From assembly GCF_004116335.1 (NCBI RefSeq), contig NZ_PDKN01000009.1:57037-121036 (forward strand): a stretch of 64,000 bases of DNA, in the 5' to 3' direction. This document shows, one piece after another, positions 45,195 to 56,548 of this stretch. Position numbers and translations under genes: made by a program. The stretch's first letter is position 1; each line of letters begins with the position of its first letter. Under the pieces are notes generated by a model. It saw nothing but the letters and a program-made list of their open reading frames with translations. It made no database searches and was not told the origin of the DNA. This stretch comes from Candidatus Marinarcus aquaticus. GTDB taxonomy: Bacteria; Campylobacterota; Campylobacteria; Campylobacterales; Arcobacteraceae.

Positions 45195-45512
45195 ATGTAC
45201 GCAATTATCAAATGTGGTGGAAAGCAATACAAAGTTACAGAAGGTGATATCATTGATATTGATTACACTGGAAAAGCTGCAAAAGAAACACTTGAAATTA
45301 CTGATGTATTAGCTGTTAACAACGGTGAATTAAAGTGTGGTGATGCTGTTTCATCTGCAAAAGTAGAAGCAGAAGTAGTACTTGATGGTACTGGTGTAAA
45401 TAGAGATAAGAAAGTTATCATTTACAAAAAAAGAAGAAGAAAAGATTCTAAATTGAAAAAAGGTTTCAGAAAAAGCTTTACAAAAATTAGAATTACTAAA
45501 ATCGCTGCATAA
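45195..45512 (+). CDS. rplU: 50S ribosomal protein L21
   Basis: A 105-residue protein starting [18 protein letters not shown] and ending in the basic [22 protein letters not shown] region, typical of L21. It heads the rplU-rpmA pair. A TATTAT box at 45136-45141 may be its promoter. Confidence 0.97.
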   Translation: MYAIIKCGGKQYKVTEGDIIDIDYTGKAAKETLEITDVLAVNNGELKCGDAVSSAKVEAEVVLDGTGVNRDKKVIIYKKRRRKDSKLKKGFRKSFTKIRITKIAA

Positions 45513-45538
45513 GCGCAATAACTTTAAGGAGATAAGAT

Positions 45539-45793
45539 ATGGCTCACAAGAAAGGTCAAGGTAGTACACAGAATAACAGAGACTCAGCTGGTAAAAGACT
45601 TGGAGTTAAAAAATATGGTGGTGAAGTTGTAAGAGCTGGAAACATCATCATTCGACAAAGAGGAACAAAAATCCACGTTGGTGAAAACGTTGGAATTGGT
45701 AAAGACCATACAATCTATGCTTTAATTGACGGTACAGTTAAATTTGAAGTAAAAGATAAAAACAGAAAAAAAGTTTCAGTTTACGCATCATAA
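45539..45793 (+). CDS. rpmA: 50S ribosomal protein L27
   Basis: An 84-residue protein that begins directly [16 protein letters not shown], without the cleaved N-terminal extension known from Firmicutes. Its N-terminus reaches the peptidyl-transferase centre. It follows rplU by 26 bases with AAGGAG upstream. Confidence 0.97.
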   Translation: MAHKKGQGSTQNNRDSAGKRLGVKKYGGEVVRAGNIIIRQRGTKIHVGENVGIGKDHTIYALIDGTVKFEVKDKNRKKVSVYAS

Positions 45794-45814
45794 GTAAAAC
45801 GGAAATAAGTTCTT

Positions 45815-45852
45815 AAAAGGGTGTATGGCATGGTTTTGCCTGCACCCTTTTT
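45815..45852 (+). terminator. Terminator after rpmA
   Basis: Arms AAAAGGGTG (45815-45823) and CACCCTTTT (45843-45851), with an inner GGCA/TGCC pairing and a following T-run. It ends the rplU-rpmA transcript. Confidence 0.8.
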
Positions 45853-45868
45853 TTAATTATAAAAAAGC

Positions 45869-45917
45869 AGTGAACAGTGAAAAGTCAACAAATAATCTTG
45901 ATTTTTCACTTTTCACT
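45869..45917 (+). other. Long imperfect hairpin just upstream of obgE
   Basis: Bases 45869-45883 pair with 45903-45917 (15 positions, one mismatch). Each arm is itself a near-duplicate of an AGTGAA/TTCACT unit. The stem ends 5 bases before the obgE GGAGG ribosome site. It may be a second terminator or a leader structure that affects obgE translation. Confidence 0.45.
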
Positions 45918-45932
45918 CAAACGGAGGTTTAA

Positions 45933-47027
45933 GTGTTTATAGACAGTGTAAAATTTACAGTAGTTTCAGGAAAAGGGGGACAAGGATGTGCCTCTTTCAG
46001 ACGTGAAAAATTTGTTGTTAAAGGTGGACCAGATGGTGGTGATGGTGGAAAAGGTGGAGATATTGCTTTTATCGTTGACAGCAACACCGATACGCTTTCA
46101 TGGTTCAAAGGTCGAAGAGTTATAAAAGCTGAAAATGGGAAACAAGGTATGGGACGAAACATGACGGGTAAGTCTGCACCTGCTTTGGTTCTTCCTGTAC
46201 CTCCTGGAACACAAGTAATTGATGCAGAATCAGGTGAAGTACTGCTTGATTTACTTATTGAAGGAGAGCAAGTTACATTTTTAGAGGGTGGAAAAGGTGG
46301 ATTAGGAAATGTTCACTTTAAAAACTCAAGAAATCAACGACCTACTTACTTTCAACCGGGACTTCCAGGACAAAGTAAAGAGATTCGACTTGAGCTTAAA
46401 CTGATTGCAGATGTGGGATTGGTGGGGTATCCAAATGTAGGAAAGTCAACATTGATTTCAACCGTATCAAACGCATCACCAGAGATTGCAAACTATGAGT
46501 TTACAACACTCACACCAAAATTGGGTGTCGTAGAAGTAGGGGATTACAACTCATTTGTAATGGCCGATATTCCTGGTATTATTGATGGTGCAAGTGATGG
46601 AAAAGGACTGGGATTAGAGTTCTTAAAACATATTGAGAGAACCAAAACTTTGCTCTTTATGATTGATGTTGCAAACTATCGAACCATTGTGGATCAATTT
46701 GCAGTATTAAAAGAGGAAGTGAAGAAGTTCTCAATGGAGCTTAGTGGACGAAATTTTGCCATTGCATTGACAAAAATTGATGCGTATTATGGAGAAGATT
46801 TAGAAGCCGATATTTTGAACTTCATTAAAGAGCTTGGTTTAGAGTCAAGTGTTTCAAATGAGTTTGGATTTGATAAGAGTCTTCCATATTATGTTCAAGA
46901 TGATACCTTTACACGATTTGATGGAACAAAACCATACTTCATCTTACCGTTGTCATCGGTAACTCACCTGAACACCAAATCAATTTCGTATGCGTTATAT
47001 GAACTTATAGGAAAAACTAAAAAATGA
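45933..47027 (+). CDS. obgE: GTPase ObgE/CgtA
   Basis: A 364-residue ribosome-assembly GTPase. The N-terminal glycine-rich Obg domain ([30 protein letters not shown] in outline, about 12-45), the G domain with [11 protein letters not shown], the switch [20 protein letters not shown] and TKID are seen. The C-terminal OCT-like extension is short. It starts with GTG at 45933 after GGAGG. The order rplU-rpmA-obgE is widespread. It overlaps proB by 4 bp. Confidence 0.97.
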   Translation: MFIDSVKFTVVSGKGGQGCASFRREKFVVKGGPDGGDGGKGGDIAFIVDSNTDTLSWFKGRRVIKAENGKQGMGRNMTGKSAPALVLPVPPGTQVIDAESGEVLLDLLIEGEQVTFLEGGKGGLGNVHFKNSRNQRPTYFQPGLPGQSKEIRLELKLIADVGLVGYPNVGKSTLISTVSNASPEIANYEFTTLTPKLGVVEVGDYNSFVMADIPGIIDGASDGKGLGLEFLKHIERTKTLLFMIDVANYRTIVDQFAVLKEEVKKFSMELSGRNFAIALTKIDAYYGEDLEADILNFIKELGLESSVSNEFGFDKSLPYYVQDDTFTRFDGTKPYFILPLSSVTHLNTKSISYALYELIGKTKK

Positions 47028-47785
47028 AACGAGTGGTCTTAAAAGTTGGAAGTGCTGTTTTAACTCAAGATGGGAAATTGGCACTTGCACGATTACAAAA
47101 TTTAGTGGATTTGATTGCTTTATTAAAACAAAAAGATATAGAAGTAATATTGGTCAGTTCAGGAGCTGTTGCAGCTGGGTTTACTTCTTTACAACTGGAT
47201 AAAAAATCTGTTACAAACCGACAAGCTTTAGCTGCCATTGGGCAACCATTGTTGATGAAGCATTATAAGTCCCGATTTAAAGAGCATGGTATTACGTGTG
47301 CTCAGATGCTTTTAATTGCAGATGATTTTGATTCACGAAAACGAACAGCGTTTGCTAAAGGGGCTATTGAAGTACTGCTTCAAAACAAAGTCTTACCAAT
47401 TATCAATGAAAACGATGTAACAGCAACTGATGAGCTTCTTTTTGGAGACAATGATCAACTAGCAGCTCATGTAACATACTACTTTGAAGCAAACATGTTG
47501 GCTATTTTAACCGATATTGATGGATACTACAACAAAAATCCACATCAATATGATGATGCGGTATTAGAGAAGTTTATAAGTTCTATTAATGATACCATGT
47601 TAGAAGGTGAACACAATCCAAATACAGAGTTTGCTACAGGTGGTATTGTCACCAAACTCAAAGCAGCTGATTTTTTATTGAAAAGAGATGTTCCAATGTA
47701 TTTAAGCAGTGGTTTTGATTTGACTTATGCAAAAGAGTTTTTAGTCAATAATAACCATATTGGCGGAACACTCTTTAAAAAGTAA
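47024..47785 (+). CDS. proB: Glutamate 5-kinase
   Basis: A 253-residue enzyme of proline synthesis that phosphorylates glutamate. Motifs are VLKVGSAVL at the N-terminus, [30 protein letters not shown], and [16 protein letters not shown] TGGIVTKL. The C-terminal PUA domain of the longer E. coli form (367 residues) is absent, as in other short bacterial homologues. It is coupled to obgE by ATGA. Confidence 0.95.
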   Translation: MKRVVLKVGSAVLTQDGKLALARLQNLVDLIALLKQKDIEVILVSSGAVAAGFTSLQLDKKSVTNRQALAAIGQPLLMKHYKSRFKEHGITCAQMLLIADDFDSRKRTAFAKGAIEVLLQNKVLPIINENDVTATDELLFGDNDQLAAHVTYYFEANMLAILTDIDGYYNKNPHQYDDAVLEKFISSINDTMLEGEHNPNTEFATGGIVTKLKAADFLLKRDVPMYLSSGFDLTYAKEFLVNNNHIGGTLFKK

Positions 47786-47834
47786 AATAAAAATGAACAT
47801 TCTCTTTTAAATGAGAGATGATAAAAGGATAACA

Positions 47835-48755
47835 ATGAGTAAACGTATACTGTTTATGGGAACACCCGATTATGCAACAACGATTTTTGATGCATTGATC
47901 AACTCTTCGTATGAAATAGTAGGACTGTTTACTCAACCCGATAAACCTGTGGGACGAAAACAGGTTTTAACGCCTCCTCATATTAAGCAGTACTGTTTAG
48001 ATAATACTTTAAACCTTCCTATTTACCAACCTTTAAAACTTCGACACAATGATGAGGCTTTAACGCAAATTAAGGCATTAAAACCAGATTTTATTATTGT
48101 TGCAGCCTATGGACAGATTTTGCCTAAAAGCATTTTGGATGTCGCTCCATGTATCAACTTGCATGCATCATTGCTTCCAAAATACAGAGGGGCCAGTCCC
48201 ATACAAGAAGCACTTTTAAATGATGATGCATTTACAGGTGTGACATCAATGCTCATGGAAGAGGGGCTTGATACGGGAGATATTTTAGGATGGCAATATC
48301 TTAAAATCACACCTAGTATGGATGTCATCGAAGCATTTAATGAGTTATCAAAAATAGCGGCACAATTGACATTGAATACCTTAGATAAGTATGAAACTAT
48401 TGCACCTAAAAAGCAAGATGATACACAAAGTTCATTATGTAAAAAAATCAAAAAAGAGTATGGATGTGTTGATTTTACTCATGCAAAAAAATTGGTGTTA
48501 AGGTATAAAGCTTACTCTTTTTGGCCGGGGATTTTCTTAGAATCAGGCCTAAAACTCAAAGAGGTTTCTTTGGTTGAGGAGCACTCACATCATCAAGAAG
48601 GGATTATTTTAGAGATTCTTGAAGATGGAATTATCATTGGTTGTGCTCAAGGTTCAATCAAAGTAAAAACATTGCAAGCTCCATCAAAGAAACCTCTGGC
48701 TGCAACAGAGTATCTTAAAGGTGCACGGCTCTCAATAAAAGAGTTCATAAAATAA
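47835..48755 (+). CDS. fmt: Methionyl-tRNA formyltransferase
   Basis: A 306-residue enzyme that formylates initiator Met-tRNA using 10-formyl-tetrahydrofolate. Seen are ILFMGTPDYATTIFDAL, the loop QPDKPVGRKQVLTPP, and the active-site INLHASLLPKYRGASPIQEALLNDD (in outline), plus the C-terminal tRNA-binding domain. ATG 47835 lies after AAAAGGAT; the in-frame ATG at 47811 is upstream of that site and is rejected. Confidence 0.96.
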   Translation: MSKRILFMGTPDYATTIFDALINSSYEIVGLFTQPDKPVGRKQVLTPPHIKQYCLDNTLNLPIYQPLKLRHNDEALTQIKALKPDFIIVAAYGQILPKSILDVAPCINLHASLLPKYRGASPIQEALLNDDAFTGVTSMLMEEGLDTGDILGWQYLKITPSMDVIEAFNELSKIAAQLTLNTLDKYETIAPKKQDDTQSSLCKKIKKEYGCVDFTHAKKLVLRYKAYSFWPGIFLESGLKLKEVSLVEEHSHHQEGIILEILEDGIIIGCAQGSIKVKTLQAPSKKPLAATEYLKGARLSIKEFIK

Positions 48756-48804
48756 AAATTATTTTAAATTTTCAATTAATTTCAAATATTAATCTTTAAT
48801 CCAG

Positions 48805-48810
48805 TATAAT
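48805..48810 (+). promoter_or_regulatory. -10 box placed for a leaderless birA transcript
   Basis: TATAAT ends 7 bases before ATG 48818, with no ribosome site in between. The geometry is the same as that in front of dnaG. Confidence 0.5.
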
Positions 48811-48817
48811 GGTTGTC

Positions 48818-49453
48818 ATGAAGATTGTGTTATTAGATGAGATTGACTCTACTCATACGTATTTGAAAAATGAAATATGCAAAAATGGTTTTACAGCACC
48901 TCTATGTGTTGCAACCACACTGCAAACGAATGGCATTGGAAGTAGAGGAAACAGTTGGATCGGTCAAAAGGGGAATCTCTTTTTCTCTTTCGTGCTCAAA
49001 CAAGAGCATCTGCCTGATGATTTACCTTTGCAATCTGCATCTATATACTTCTCATTTGTATTGAAACTGGTGTTGCAAGAGCAGGGCTCAAACATATGGT
49101 TAAAATGGCCCAATGATTTTTATATTGAAGATAAAAAAATTGGTGGTACCATCACTTCAGTAGCAAAAGATTTAATCTATTGTGGCATAGGATTGAATCT
49201 GCTTCATGTCGGTGATGAGTTTGGATGTTTAGACATTAAAATGTCACCTGAATCGATATTAAACGCGTATTTCTTGAAATTAAATAAGATGCTTCTATGG
49301 AAGGAAATTTTTAGTCAGTTTAAGATAGAATTTCAAAAAAGCAGATTTTTTAAAGCGACCATAGATAATGAAAAAGTTTCATTAGAAAACGCGACTTTAA
49401 ACGATGATGGTTCAGTAAGTATTCGTAACGAAAAGGTGTTTAGTTTAAGATGA
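48818..49453 (+). CDS. birA: Biotin--[acetyl-CoA-carboxylase] ligase
   Basis: A 211-residue biotin protein ligase without the N-terminal DNA-binding domain of E. coli BirA, so an enzyme only. Motifs seen are LLDEIDSTHTYLKNE, TLQTNGIGSRGNSWIGQKGNLFFSFVL (in outline) and WLKWPNDFYIEDKKIGG. ATG 48818 is preferred over ATG 48809, which overlaps the -10 box. It overlaps parA by 4 bp. Confidence 0.93.
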   Translation: MKIVLLDEIDSTHTYLKNEICKNGFTAPLCVATTLQTNGIGSRGNSWIGQKGNLFFSFVLKQEHLPDDLPLQSASIYFSFVLKLVLQEQGSNIWLKWPNDFYIEDKKIGGTITSVAKDLIYCGIGLNLLHVGDEFGCLDIKMSPESILNAYFLKLNKMLLWKEIFSQFKIEFQKSRFFKATIDNEKVSLENATLNDDGSVSIRNEKVFSLR

Positions 49454-50229
49454 CAACAGAAATAATTGCAATCGCAAATCAAAAAGGTGGAGTTGGTAAA
49501 ACAACCACCGCAGTGAATTTAAGTGCCGCATTGGCACTTGAAGGAAAAAGAGTTTTATTGATTGATGCAGACCCACAAGCCAATGCTACAACGTCATTGG
49601 GATTTCAACGAGATACATATGAATATAATATTTATCATGTGATGCTTGGAACAAAAGAGTTAAATGAGATTCTTTTGGACAGTGAAATTGAGAATTTAAA
49701 AGTCGCACCATCTAATATAGGTCTTGTTGGAATTGAAAAAGAGTTCTATAAAAATACAACCGAGCGGGAATTGATTTTAAAACGCAAGATTGATCCTATA
49801 AAAAAAGATTTTGATTATATCATTATTGATTCACCTCCCGCTCTTGGACCAATCACAATCAACACGTTAAGTGCATCAAGTTCGGTACTTATTCCTATTC
49901 AGTGTGAATTCTTTGCACTAGAAGGGTTAGCACAACTACTTAATACCATCAAACTTGTAAAACAGACCATCAATCGACAATTACAAATTTGTGGATTTTT
50001 GCCTACAATGTACAGTGAGCAAAACAACCTTTCAAAACAGGTTTTTGCAGATTTGGCACAACATTTTGAGAACAAACTCTTTAAAGTAGATGAACACTCA
50101 TATGTGGTGATTCCAAGAAACATTAAACTGGCAGAATCGCCAAGTTTTGGTAAACCCATTATGTTATATGATAACAAAGCAATAGGTACAAAAGCCTATA
50201 CAAATTTAGCGAAAGCAATAGCAGGATAA
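49450..50229 (+). CDS. parA: Chromosome-partitioning ATPase ParA (Soj)
   Basis: A 259-residue Walker-type ATPase that segregates the replication origin region with ParB. The deviant Walker A KGGVGKTTTAVN is at about 11-22, LLIDADPQANAT and DYIIIDSPPALG follow. The chromosomal type lacks the N-terminal helix-turn-helix of plasmid ParA. It is coupled to birA by ATGA and lies 4 bases before parB. Confidence 0.96.
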   Translation: MTTEIIAIANQKGGVGKTTTAVNLSAALALEGKRVLLIDADPQANATTSLGFQRDTYEYNIYHVMLGTKELNEILLDSEIENLKVAPSNIGLVGIEKEFYKNTTERELILKRKIDPIKKDFDYIIIDSPPALGPITINTLSASSSVLIPIQCEFFALEGLAQLLNTIKLVKQTINRQLQICGFLPTMYSEQNNLSKQVFADLAQHFENKLFKVDEHSYVVIPRNIKLAESPSFGKPIMLYDNKAIGTKAYTNLAKAIAG

Positions 50230-50233
50230 GAAT

Positions 50234-51094
50234 ATGGCATTAGGAAGAGGACTTAGCGAATTATTGGGGGAAGTTGAGACTGCATATGGTCGTTCAACAA
50301 CAGAAGACAGTTCAAAACATATTGTTGAAATTGATGTTGAAACGATTCAAGCCAATCCCAACCAACCACGAAAAATCTTTGATGAAGAGAAACTCAAAGA
50401 GTTAAGTGAATCTATCCAAAAGCACGGATTATTACAACCTGTTACTGTTATTGAAGACAACAAAGGTGGGTACACTCTTGTAGCAGGTGAAAGACGTTTA
50501 CGAGCACATAAACTAGCAGGTCTTCCAACCATTAAAGCCATTGTTACAAATTTGGAAGATTTACAACTTCGTGAGTTTGCCCTTATTGAAAACATTCAAA
50601 GAGATGATCTGAATATCATTGAGTTGGCATACTCATATGCACAACTTATTAATGAACACAATTTAACACACGAGGATCTTTCTAAACGTGTGTTTAAAAG
50701 CAGAACGTCTATTACTAATACGCTTCGATTACTTCAATTAAGCTCGTATGTACAACAGTTCTTAGCCAATGGAAAACTAAGCGCCGGTCATGCAAAAGTG
50801 ATGCTTGGATTAACCGATGATGAGCAAAAACTGGTGGCTGATTCAATCATTGGTCAAAAACTCTCTGTGCGAGAGACTGAAAAGCTCATCAAAGAGTTAA
50901 AAAATCCTACCATTAAAGAGGAAAAAAAGTCTAAAAAATCTGTAAAATATGACTTAAACTCTTTAGAAAATATTATTAAAAATCTACAATCTGACGATCT
51001 GAAAGTCAAAGTGGATAATAAATTCTTCAAAATAGAAATCACCTCTCAAGAGGACATTGAGAAGATTTCTAAACACTTTGGTAACACTTTATAA
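50234..51094 (+). CDS. parB: Chromosome-partitioning protein ParB (Spo0J)
   Basis: A 286-residue CTP-dependent DNA clamp. It begins GRGLSELLG, then has the ParB/Srx domain (IQANPNQPRKIFDEEKLKELSESI, LVAGERRLRAHKLAG, LREFALIENIQRDDLN), a central helix-turn-helix (LTHEDLSKRVFKSRTSITNTLRLL) and a C-terminal dimer domain. I saw no obvious parS-like TTTCACGTGAAA site in the window. Confidence 0.96.
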   Translation: MALGRGLSELLGEVETAYGRSTTEDSSKHIVEIDVETIQANPNQPRKIFDEEKLKELSESIQKHGLLQPVTVIEDNKGGYTLVAGERRLRAHKLAGLPTIKAIVTNLEDLQLREFALIENIQRDDLNIIELAYSYAQLINEHNLTHEDLSKRVFKSRTSITNTLRLLQLSSYVQQFLANGKLSAGHAKVMLGLTDDEQKLVADSIIGQKLSVRETEKLIKELKNPTIKEEKKSKKSVKYDLNSLENIIKNLQSDDLKVKVDNKFFKIEITSQEDIEKISKHFGNTL

Positions 51095-51142
51095 ATTTTA
51101 TTAACATTATTTCTTCATTTAAACTTCTATTATACATATTTT

Positions 51143-51177
51143 TGTTAGAATTGTGCAGTTTTAGTCAAACTAAACTG
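51143..51177 (+). promoter_or_regulatory. ATP synthase operon promoter with start-site dyad
   Basis: An extended -10 TGTTAGAAT (51143-51151) precedes a dyad CAGTTTTAGT / ACTAAACTG (51156-51165 and 51169-51177, one unpaired T). The dyad lies at the expected transcription start, so it would form a 5'-end hairpin or be an operator. The parB-atpF' gap holds no gene. Confidence 0.45.
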
Positions 51178-51197
51178 TAAAAAATATGGAGGAATGA

Positions 51198-51620
51198 ATG
51201 TTAGACATAAGTCCAATATTATTGCTTAGTTCTGGTATTATCTTTCTACTAGTTCTTGCCAGACTAAACAGTTGTCTATTTAAACCTTTATTGAAACACA
51301 TGGATGACCGATCTGAATCTATCAAAAAAGATTTAGAGAACGCTAAGTCAAACAGTGCGGATGTAGATGGTATGCTGGCTGAAGCAAATGATGTAATTGC
51401 AAAAGCAAAGAAAGAAGCAGCTGCAATTAGGGAGAGAGCTTATTCAGAAGCTAAAGAGGTTGCCGATGCAAAACTTGAAACAGCAAAATCTGATATTGAA
51501 ACAAAATATACTGGATTTACAAAAGAGTTACAAGACGAAGCAAAAGTATTAAAAGATTCTTTAGTTGCTTCAATGCCTCAATTTAACGAGAGCTTAAAAG
51601 CTAAGCTTAATTCAATTTAA
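51198..51620 (+). CDS. atpF': ATP synthase F0 subunit b' (second b-type stalk)
   Basis: A 140-residue protein with one N-terminal membrane helix (LLLSSGIIFLLVLARL) and a long charged helix (DDRSESIKKDLENAKSNSADVDGML and onward). It is the b-prime partner that pairs with the b subunit in the peripheral stalk, as in Campylobacterota. First gene of the run b'-b-delta-alpha-gamma-beta-epsilon; genes for subunits a and c are not in the window. Confidence 0.92.
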   Translation: MLDISPILLLSSGIIFLLVLARLNSCLFKPLLKHMDDRSESIKKDLENAKSNSADVDGMLAEANDVIAKAKKEAAAIRERAYSEAKEVADAKLETAKSDIETKYTGFTKELQDEAKVLKDSLVASMPQFNESLKAKLNSI

Positions 51621-51628
51621 AGGAGACG

Positions 51629-52150
51629 ATGGTGAGAAAATTATTCGTATTAATCATGTTAGCATTCGCTCCTTTAGCATTATTTGCCAGTGAAGGTGCG
51701 GAAACAAACTACGATATCGTACAAAGAACCGTTAACTTTGTTATTTTTGCTGCTATTTTATGGTATTTATTAGCAGATAAAATCAAAGCTTTTTTTGCAG
51801 ACAGAAGCTTAAGTATTCAAGCTGAACTTGACAAAGTTCAAGATACTTTAAAAGAGTCTCAAGCTAAAGTAGATGATGCTGCTTTAGAGTTAGAAAAAGC
51901 AAAAAAACTTGCTGTTGAAATAGTAGATGGAGCTAACGCAGAAATCGACTCAATCAAAGCTAAAATCGCACAAGCTGTAGATAACGAAATTGCTAACTTG
52001 AATAAAAACTTTGATGAAAAGATCAAAGTGGAAACAAGAAAGTTAAAAGTTGAGATCGTTGAAGAAGTTCTTAACGAGTTATTAAGCAGTGAAAATATTG
52101 GTGTATCTCAAGACGAGCTTGCTAATATTGTACTTAAGAAGGTGGCGTAA
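51629..52150 (+). CDS. atpF: ATP synthase F0 subunit b
   Basis: A 173-residue subunit of the peripheral stalk. It begins with a signal-like segment (LFVLIMLAFAPLALFAS), then a membrane helix (TVNFVIFAAILWYLLADKIKAFF) and a long coiled coil. The additional N-terminal hydrophobic stretch is a feature of the group. Its stop overlaps the atpH start by 1 base. It holds the F1 stator against rotation. Confidence 0.93.
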   Translation: MVRKLFVLIMLAFAPLALFASEGAETNYDIVQRTVNFVIFAAILWYLLADKIKAFFADRSLSIQAELDKVQDTLKESQAKVDDAALELEKAKKLAVEIVDGANAEIDSIKAKIAQAVDNEIANLNKNFDEKIKVETRKLKVEIVEEVLNELLSSENIGVSQDELANIVLKKVA

Positions 52151-52680
52151 TGATTGATTTAATAGCAAAAAGATATGTTAAAGCATTATTAGATGGTAGA
52201 GATGTTAATTCAGCGACTGCTATTGGTGATGAATTAAATAAAATTGCTTCAGCATATGCTGATGAAAAATTTATTGCTATTATCTCTTCTTCTGAGGTAA
52301 AAGAGAGCGATAAAGTAGAGTTTGTTATCTCATTAGCGGATAACGCAAGTGATACAACAAAAAATCTTATCAAACTTTTAGGTGAAAATAAAAGATTAGA
52401 AGCGATTCCTTTTATTGCACAAGAGCTTAAAAAACAAATCAACACTTTAAACAATACTTATACGGGTGTTGTCTATACAAACAAAGAGTTAGACTCTGGT
52501 TATGTTGATTCAATCACTGAAAAATTTAGTCAAAAATTTGATGTTAATTTGAGTTTAGAACAAAATATTTGTGATTATGATGGAATTAAAGTTGATATAG
52601 ATGGACTTGGTGTTGAGATCAGTTTCTCTAAAGAGAGATTGAAATCTCAAATGATTGATCATATTTTAAAAGCAGTTTAG
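52150..52680 (+). CDS. atpH: ATP synthase F1 subunit delta
   Basis: A 176-residue subunit that links the peripheral stalk to the F1 head. It begins LIAKRYVKALLDG, the usual delta pattern, and ends with the ISFSKERLKSQMIDHILKAV block. Position between atpF and atpA agrees. Confidence 0.95.
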   Translation: MIDLIAKRYVKALLDGRDVNSATAIGDELNKIASAYADEKFIAIISSSEVKESDKVEFVISLADNASDTTKNLIKLLGENKRLEAIPFIAQELKKQINTLNNTYTGVVYTNKELDSGYVDSITEKFSQKFDVNLSLEQNICDYDGIKVDIDGLGVEISFSKERLKSQMIDHILKAV

Positions 52681-52701
52681 AATTTATAAAGGAGAAAATG
52701 A

Positions 52702-54219
52702 ATGAGTGCAAAGATTCAAGCAGATGAAATCAGTTCAATAATTAAAGAAAGAATTGATAACTTTGAATTAAATGTAGATGTTAACGAAACTGGTAAAATC
52801 ATCTCTTATGCAGATGGTATTGCACAAGTTTACGGTCTTAAAAATGTAATGGCTGGTGAGCTTGTAGAGTTCGAAAACGGAGAGAAAGGACTTGCATCAA
52901 ACTTAGAAGAATCTTCAGTTGGTGTGGTTGTTCTTGGTAAAGGTGAAGGTTTAAGAGAAGGTACATCTTGTAAAAGAGTTGGACGACTTTTAGACACGCC
53001 AGTTGGTGAAGCTATGGTTGGTAGAGTTGTTAACGCACTTGGTGAACCAATCGATGGTAAAGGTGCAATCGATTCTTCTGAGCGAAGATTAGTTGAAGAG
53101 AAAGCTCCAGGGATCATGGCTAGAAAATCTGTACATGAACCTTTACAAACTGGTATTAAAGCTATTGACGCACTTGTTCCAATCGGAAGAGGACAAAGAG
53201 AGCTTATCATTGGAGACAGACAAACGGGTAAAACTACAGTTGCAATCGACACAATTCTTAACCAAAAAGGTGAAGATGTTGTATGTATTTATGTAGCTAT
53301 CGGTCAAAAATCTTCTTCAATTGCTTCTGTTGTTAGAACATTAGAAGAGTCTGGTGCAATGGATTATACAATCGTTGTTAACGCATCAGCAGCTGATTCT
53401 TCAGCATTACAATTCTTAGCACCATATACAGGTGTTACAATCGGTGAGTACTTCAGAGATAACGGTAAACACGCGTTAATCGTTTATGATGATTTATCAA
53501 AACACGCAGTTGCGTACAGAGAGATGTCTTTATTATTACGAAGACCTCCAGGTCGAGAGGCATTCCCAGGGGATGTATTCTACCTACACTCAAGATTACT
53601 TGAAAGAGCAGCTAAAATGGCTGACGAATTAGGTGCTGGTTCTATGACGGCGTTACCTATTATTGAAACTCAAGCGGGAGACGTTGCGGCATATATTCCA
53701 ACAAACGTTATTTCTATTACAGATGGTCAAATCTTCTTAGAAACTAACCTATTTAACTCAGGTATTCGACCAGCGATTAACGTTGGTTTATCAGTATCAC
53801 GGGTTGGTGGTGCTGCACAAATTAAAGCTACTAAACAAGTTGCTGGTACATTAAAACTATCTTTAGCACAGTTTAGAGAGCTTGAAGCGTTCGCACAATT
53901 CGCGTCTGACTTAGATGAGTCAACAAGAAAAGAGCTTGAACTTGGTCAAAGAATGGTTGAAGTACTTAAACAAGGTGTAAACAAGCCGTTGGTCATTGAG
54001 AAACAAATTGTTATCATCTATGCAGGTACAAAAGGTTACTTAAATGATGTAGCAGTAAGTGATGTTGTTCGATTTGAAAATGAATTACATGCATTCATTG
54101 AGCAAAAATATTCTAATATCTTAGAAGAGTTAAAAGCTAAGAAAAAATTAGATGACGAAACTGAAGCAACGTTAGTATCAGCATTAGAAGAGTTTAAAAC
54201 TGTTTTTAATGCCAATTAA
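52702..54219 (+). CDS. atpA: ATP synthase F1 subunit alpha
   Basis: A 505-residue regulatory nucleotide-binding subunit of F1. The Walker A GDRQTGKT, the [34 protein letters not shown] block and the signature [14 protein letters not shown] are present. The length is normal. AAAGGAG precedes ATG 52702. Confidence 0.98.
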   Translation: MSAKIQADEISSIIKERIDNFELNVDVNETGKIISYADGIAQVYGLKNVMAGELVEFENGEKGLASNLEESSVGVVVLGKGEGLREGTSCKRVGRLLDTPVGEAMVGRVVNALGEPIDGKGAIDSSERRLVEEKAPGIMARKSVHEPLQTGIKAIDALVPIGRGQRELIIGDRQTGKTTVAIDTILNQKGEDVVCIYVAIGQKSSSIASVVRTLEESGAMDYTIVVNASAADSSALQFLAPYTGVTIGEYFRDNGKHALIVYDDLSKHAVAYREMSLLLRRPPGREAFPGDVFYLHSRLLERAAKMADELGAGSMTALPIIETQAGDVAAYIPTNVISITDGQIFLETNLFNSGIRPAINVGLSVSRVGGAAQIKATKQVAGTLKLSLAQFRELEAFAQFASDLDESTRKELELGQRMVEVLKQGVNKPLVIEKQIVIIYAGTKGYLNDVAVSDVVRFENELHAFIEQKYSNILEELKAKKKLDDETEATLVSALEEFKTVFNAN

Positions 54220-54229
54220 GGATTAGCAC

Positions 54230-55117
54230 ATGGCTAACTTAAAAGAAATTAAATTAAAAATCGGAAGTGTATCGAATACTCAGAAGACTACGAAAGCTAT
54301 GAAGCTTGTATCTTCTGCGAAACTTACTAGAACACGACAGCTTTCTGAACAAGCGCGTGCGTATGCGAGTAAAATTAACGATGTACTTTCTGAGATTGCA
54401 CATGAAGTTAGCAAAGTTCAAGATGGAGAGATGACAGACAGAGCATTTATTCCAAATGACGCACCAAAAACAGTAGACATTGTTTTTGTAACAGCAGACA
54501 AAGGACTTTGCGGTGGTTTTAATATGGCAACAATTAAAACTGTGAATCGATTAATGAAAGAGTATCAGTCAAAAGGGGCAACGGTTAGATTAAGAGTTGC
54601 TGGTCGAAAAGGTATGGATTACTTTACATTCCAAAAAGTTGCTTTAGCGCAAAAAGTGAATGATTTAAGTTCTGCACCTGACTATGACAGAGCTTGTGAA
54701 TTTATTGAAGAAGCAGTAAAAGATTTTAATAACGGTGTAACAGATAAAGTTGTATTAGTTTATAACGGATTCTTAAACATGTTAACACAAGAGATTAGAG
54801 TAAGAGATTTATTGCCAATTACATTAGAAGATGCTCCAAAAAAAGAGAAAGAGTCTTCTATGTTAGATATTGAGCCAGATGATGATGGTGAAGTTTTAAA
54901 AGAATTAACAGGTAAATACATTGATTTCAATATGTATTACTCATTAATTGACTCTTTAGCAGCAGAGCACTCTGCACGTATGCAAGCGATGGAAGCTGCA
55001 ACGAAAAATGCAAAAGAGAGAGTTGATACTTTAACGATCGAATATAATAAAGCTAGACAAGCTGCAATTACAACAGAGTTAATTGAGATTATCTCTGGTG
55101 TTGAATCATTAAAATAA
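54230..55117 (+). CDS. atpG: ATP synthase F1 subunit gamma
   Basis: A 295-residue rotor subunit. It starts MANLKEIKLKIGSVSNTQKTTKAMKLVSSAKL (in outline), has VTADKGLCGGFN and ends with the C-terminal helix EHSARMQAMEAATKNAKERVDTLTIEYNKARQAAITTELIEI (in outline). Length and order are normal. Confidence 0.97.
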   Translation: MANLKEIKLKIGSVSNTQKTTKAMKLVSSAKLTRTRQLSEQARAYASKINDVLSEIAHEVSKVQDGEMTDRAFIPNDAPKTVDIVFVTADKGLCGGFNMATIKTVNRLMKEYQSKGATVRLRVAGRKGMDYFTFQKVALAQKVNDLSSAPDYDRACEFIEEAVKDFNNGVTDKVVLVYNGFLNMLTQEIRVRDLLPITLEDAPKKEKESSMLDIEPDDDGEVLKELTGKYIDFNMYYSLIDSLAAEHSARMQAMEAATKNAKERVDTLTIEYNKARQAAITTELIEIISGVESLK

Positions 55118-56530
<1,413 letters not shown>

Positions 56531-56548
56531 CAAACCATAAGGCATAAC

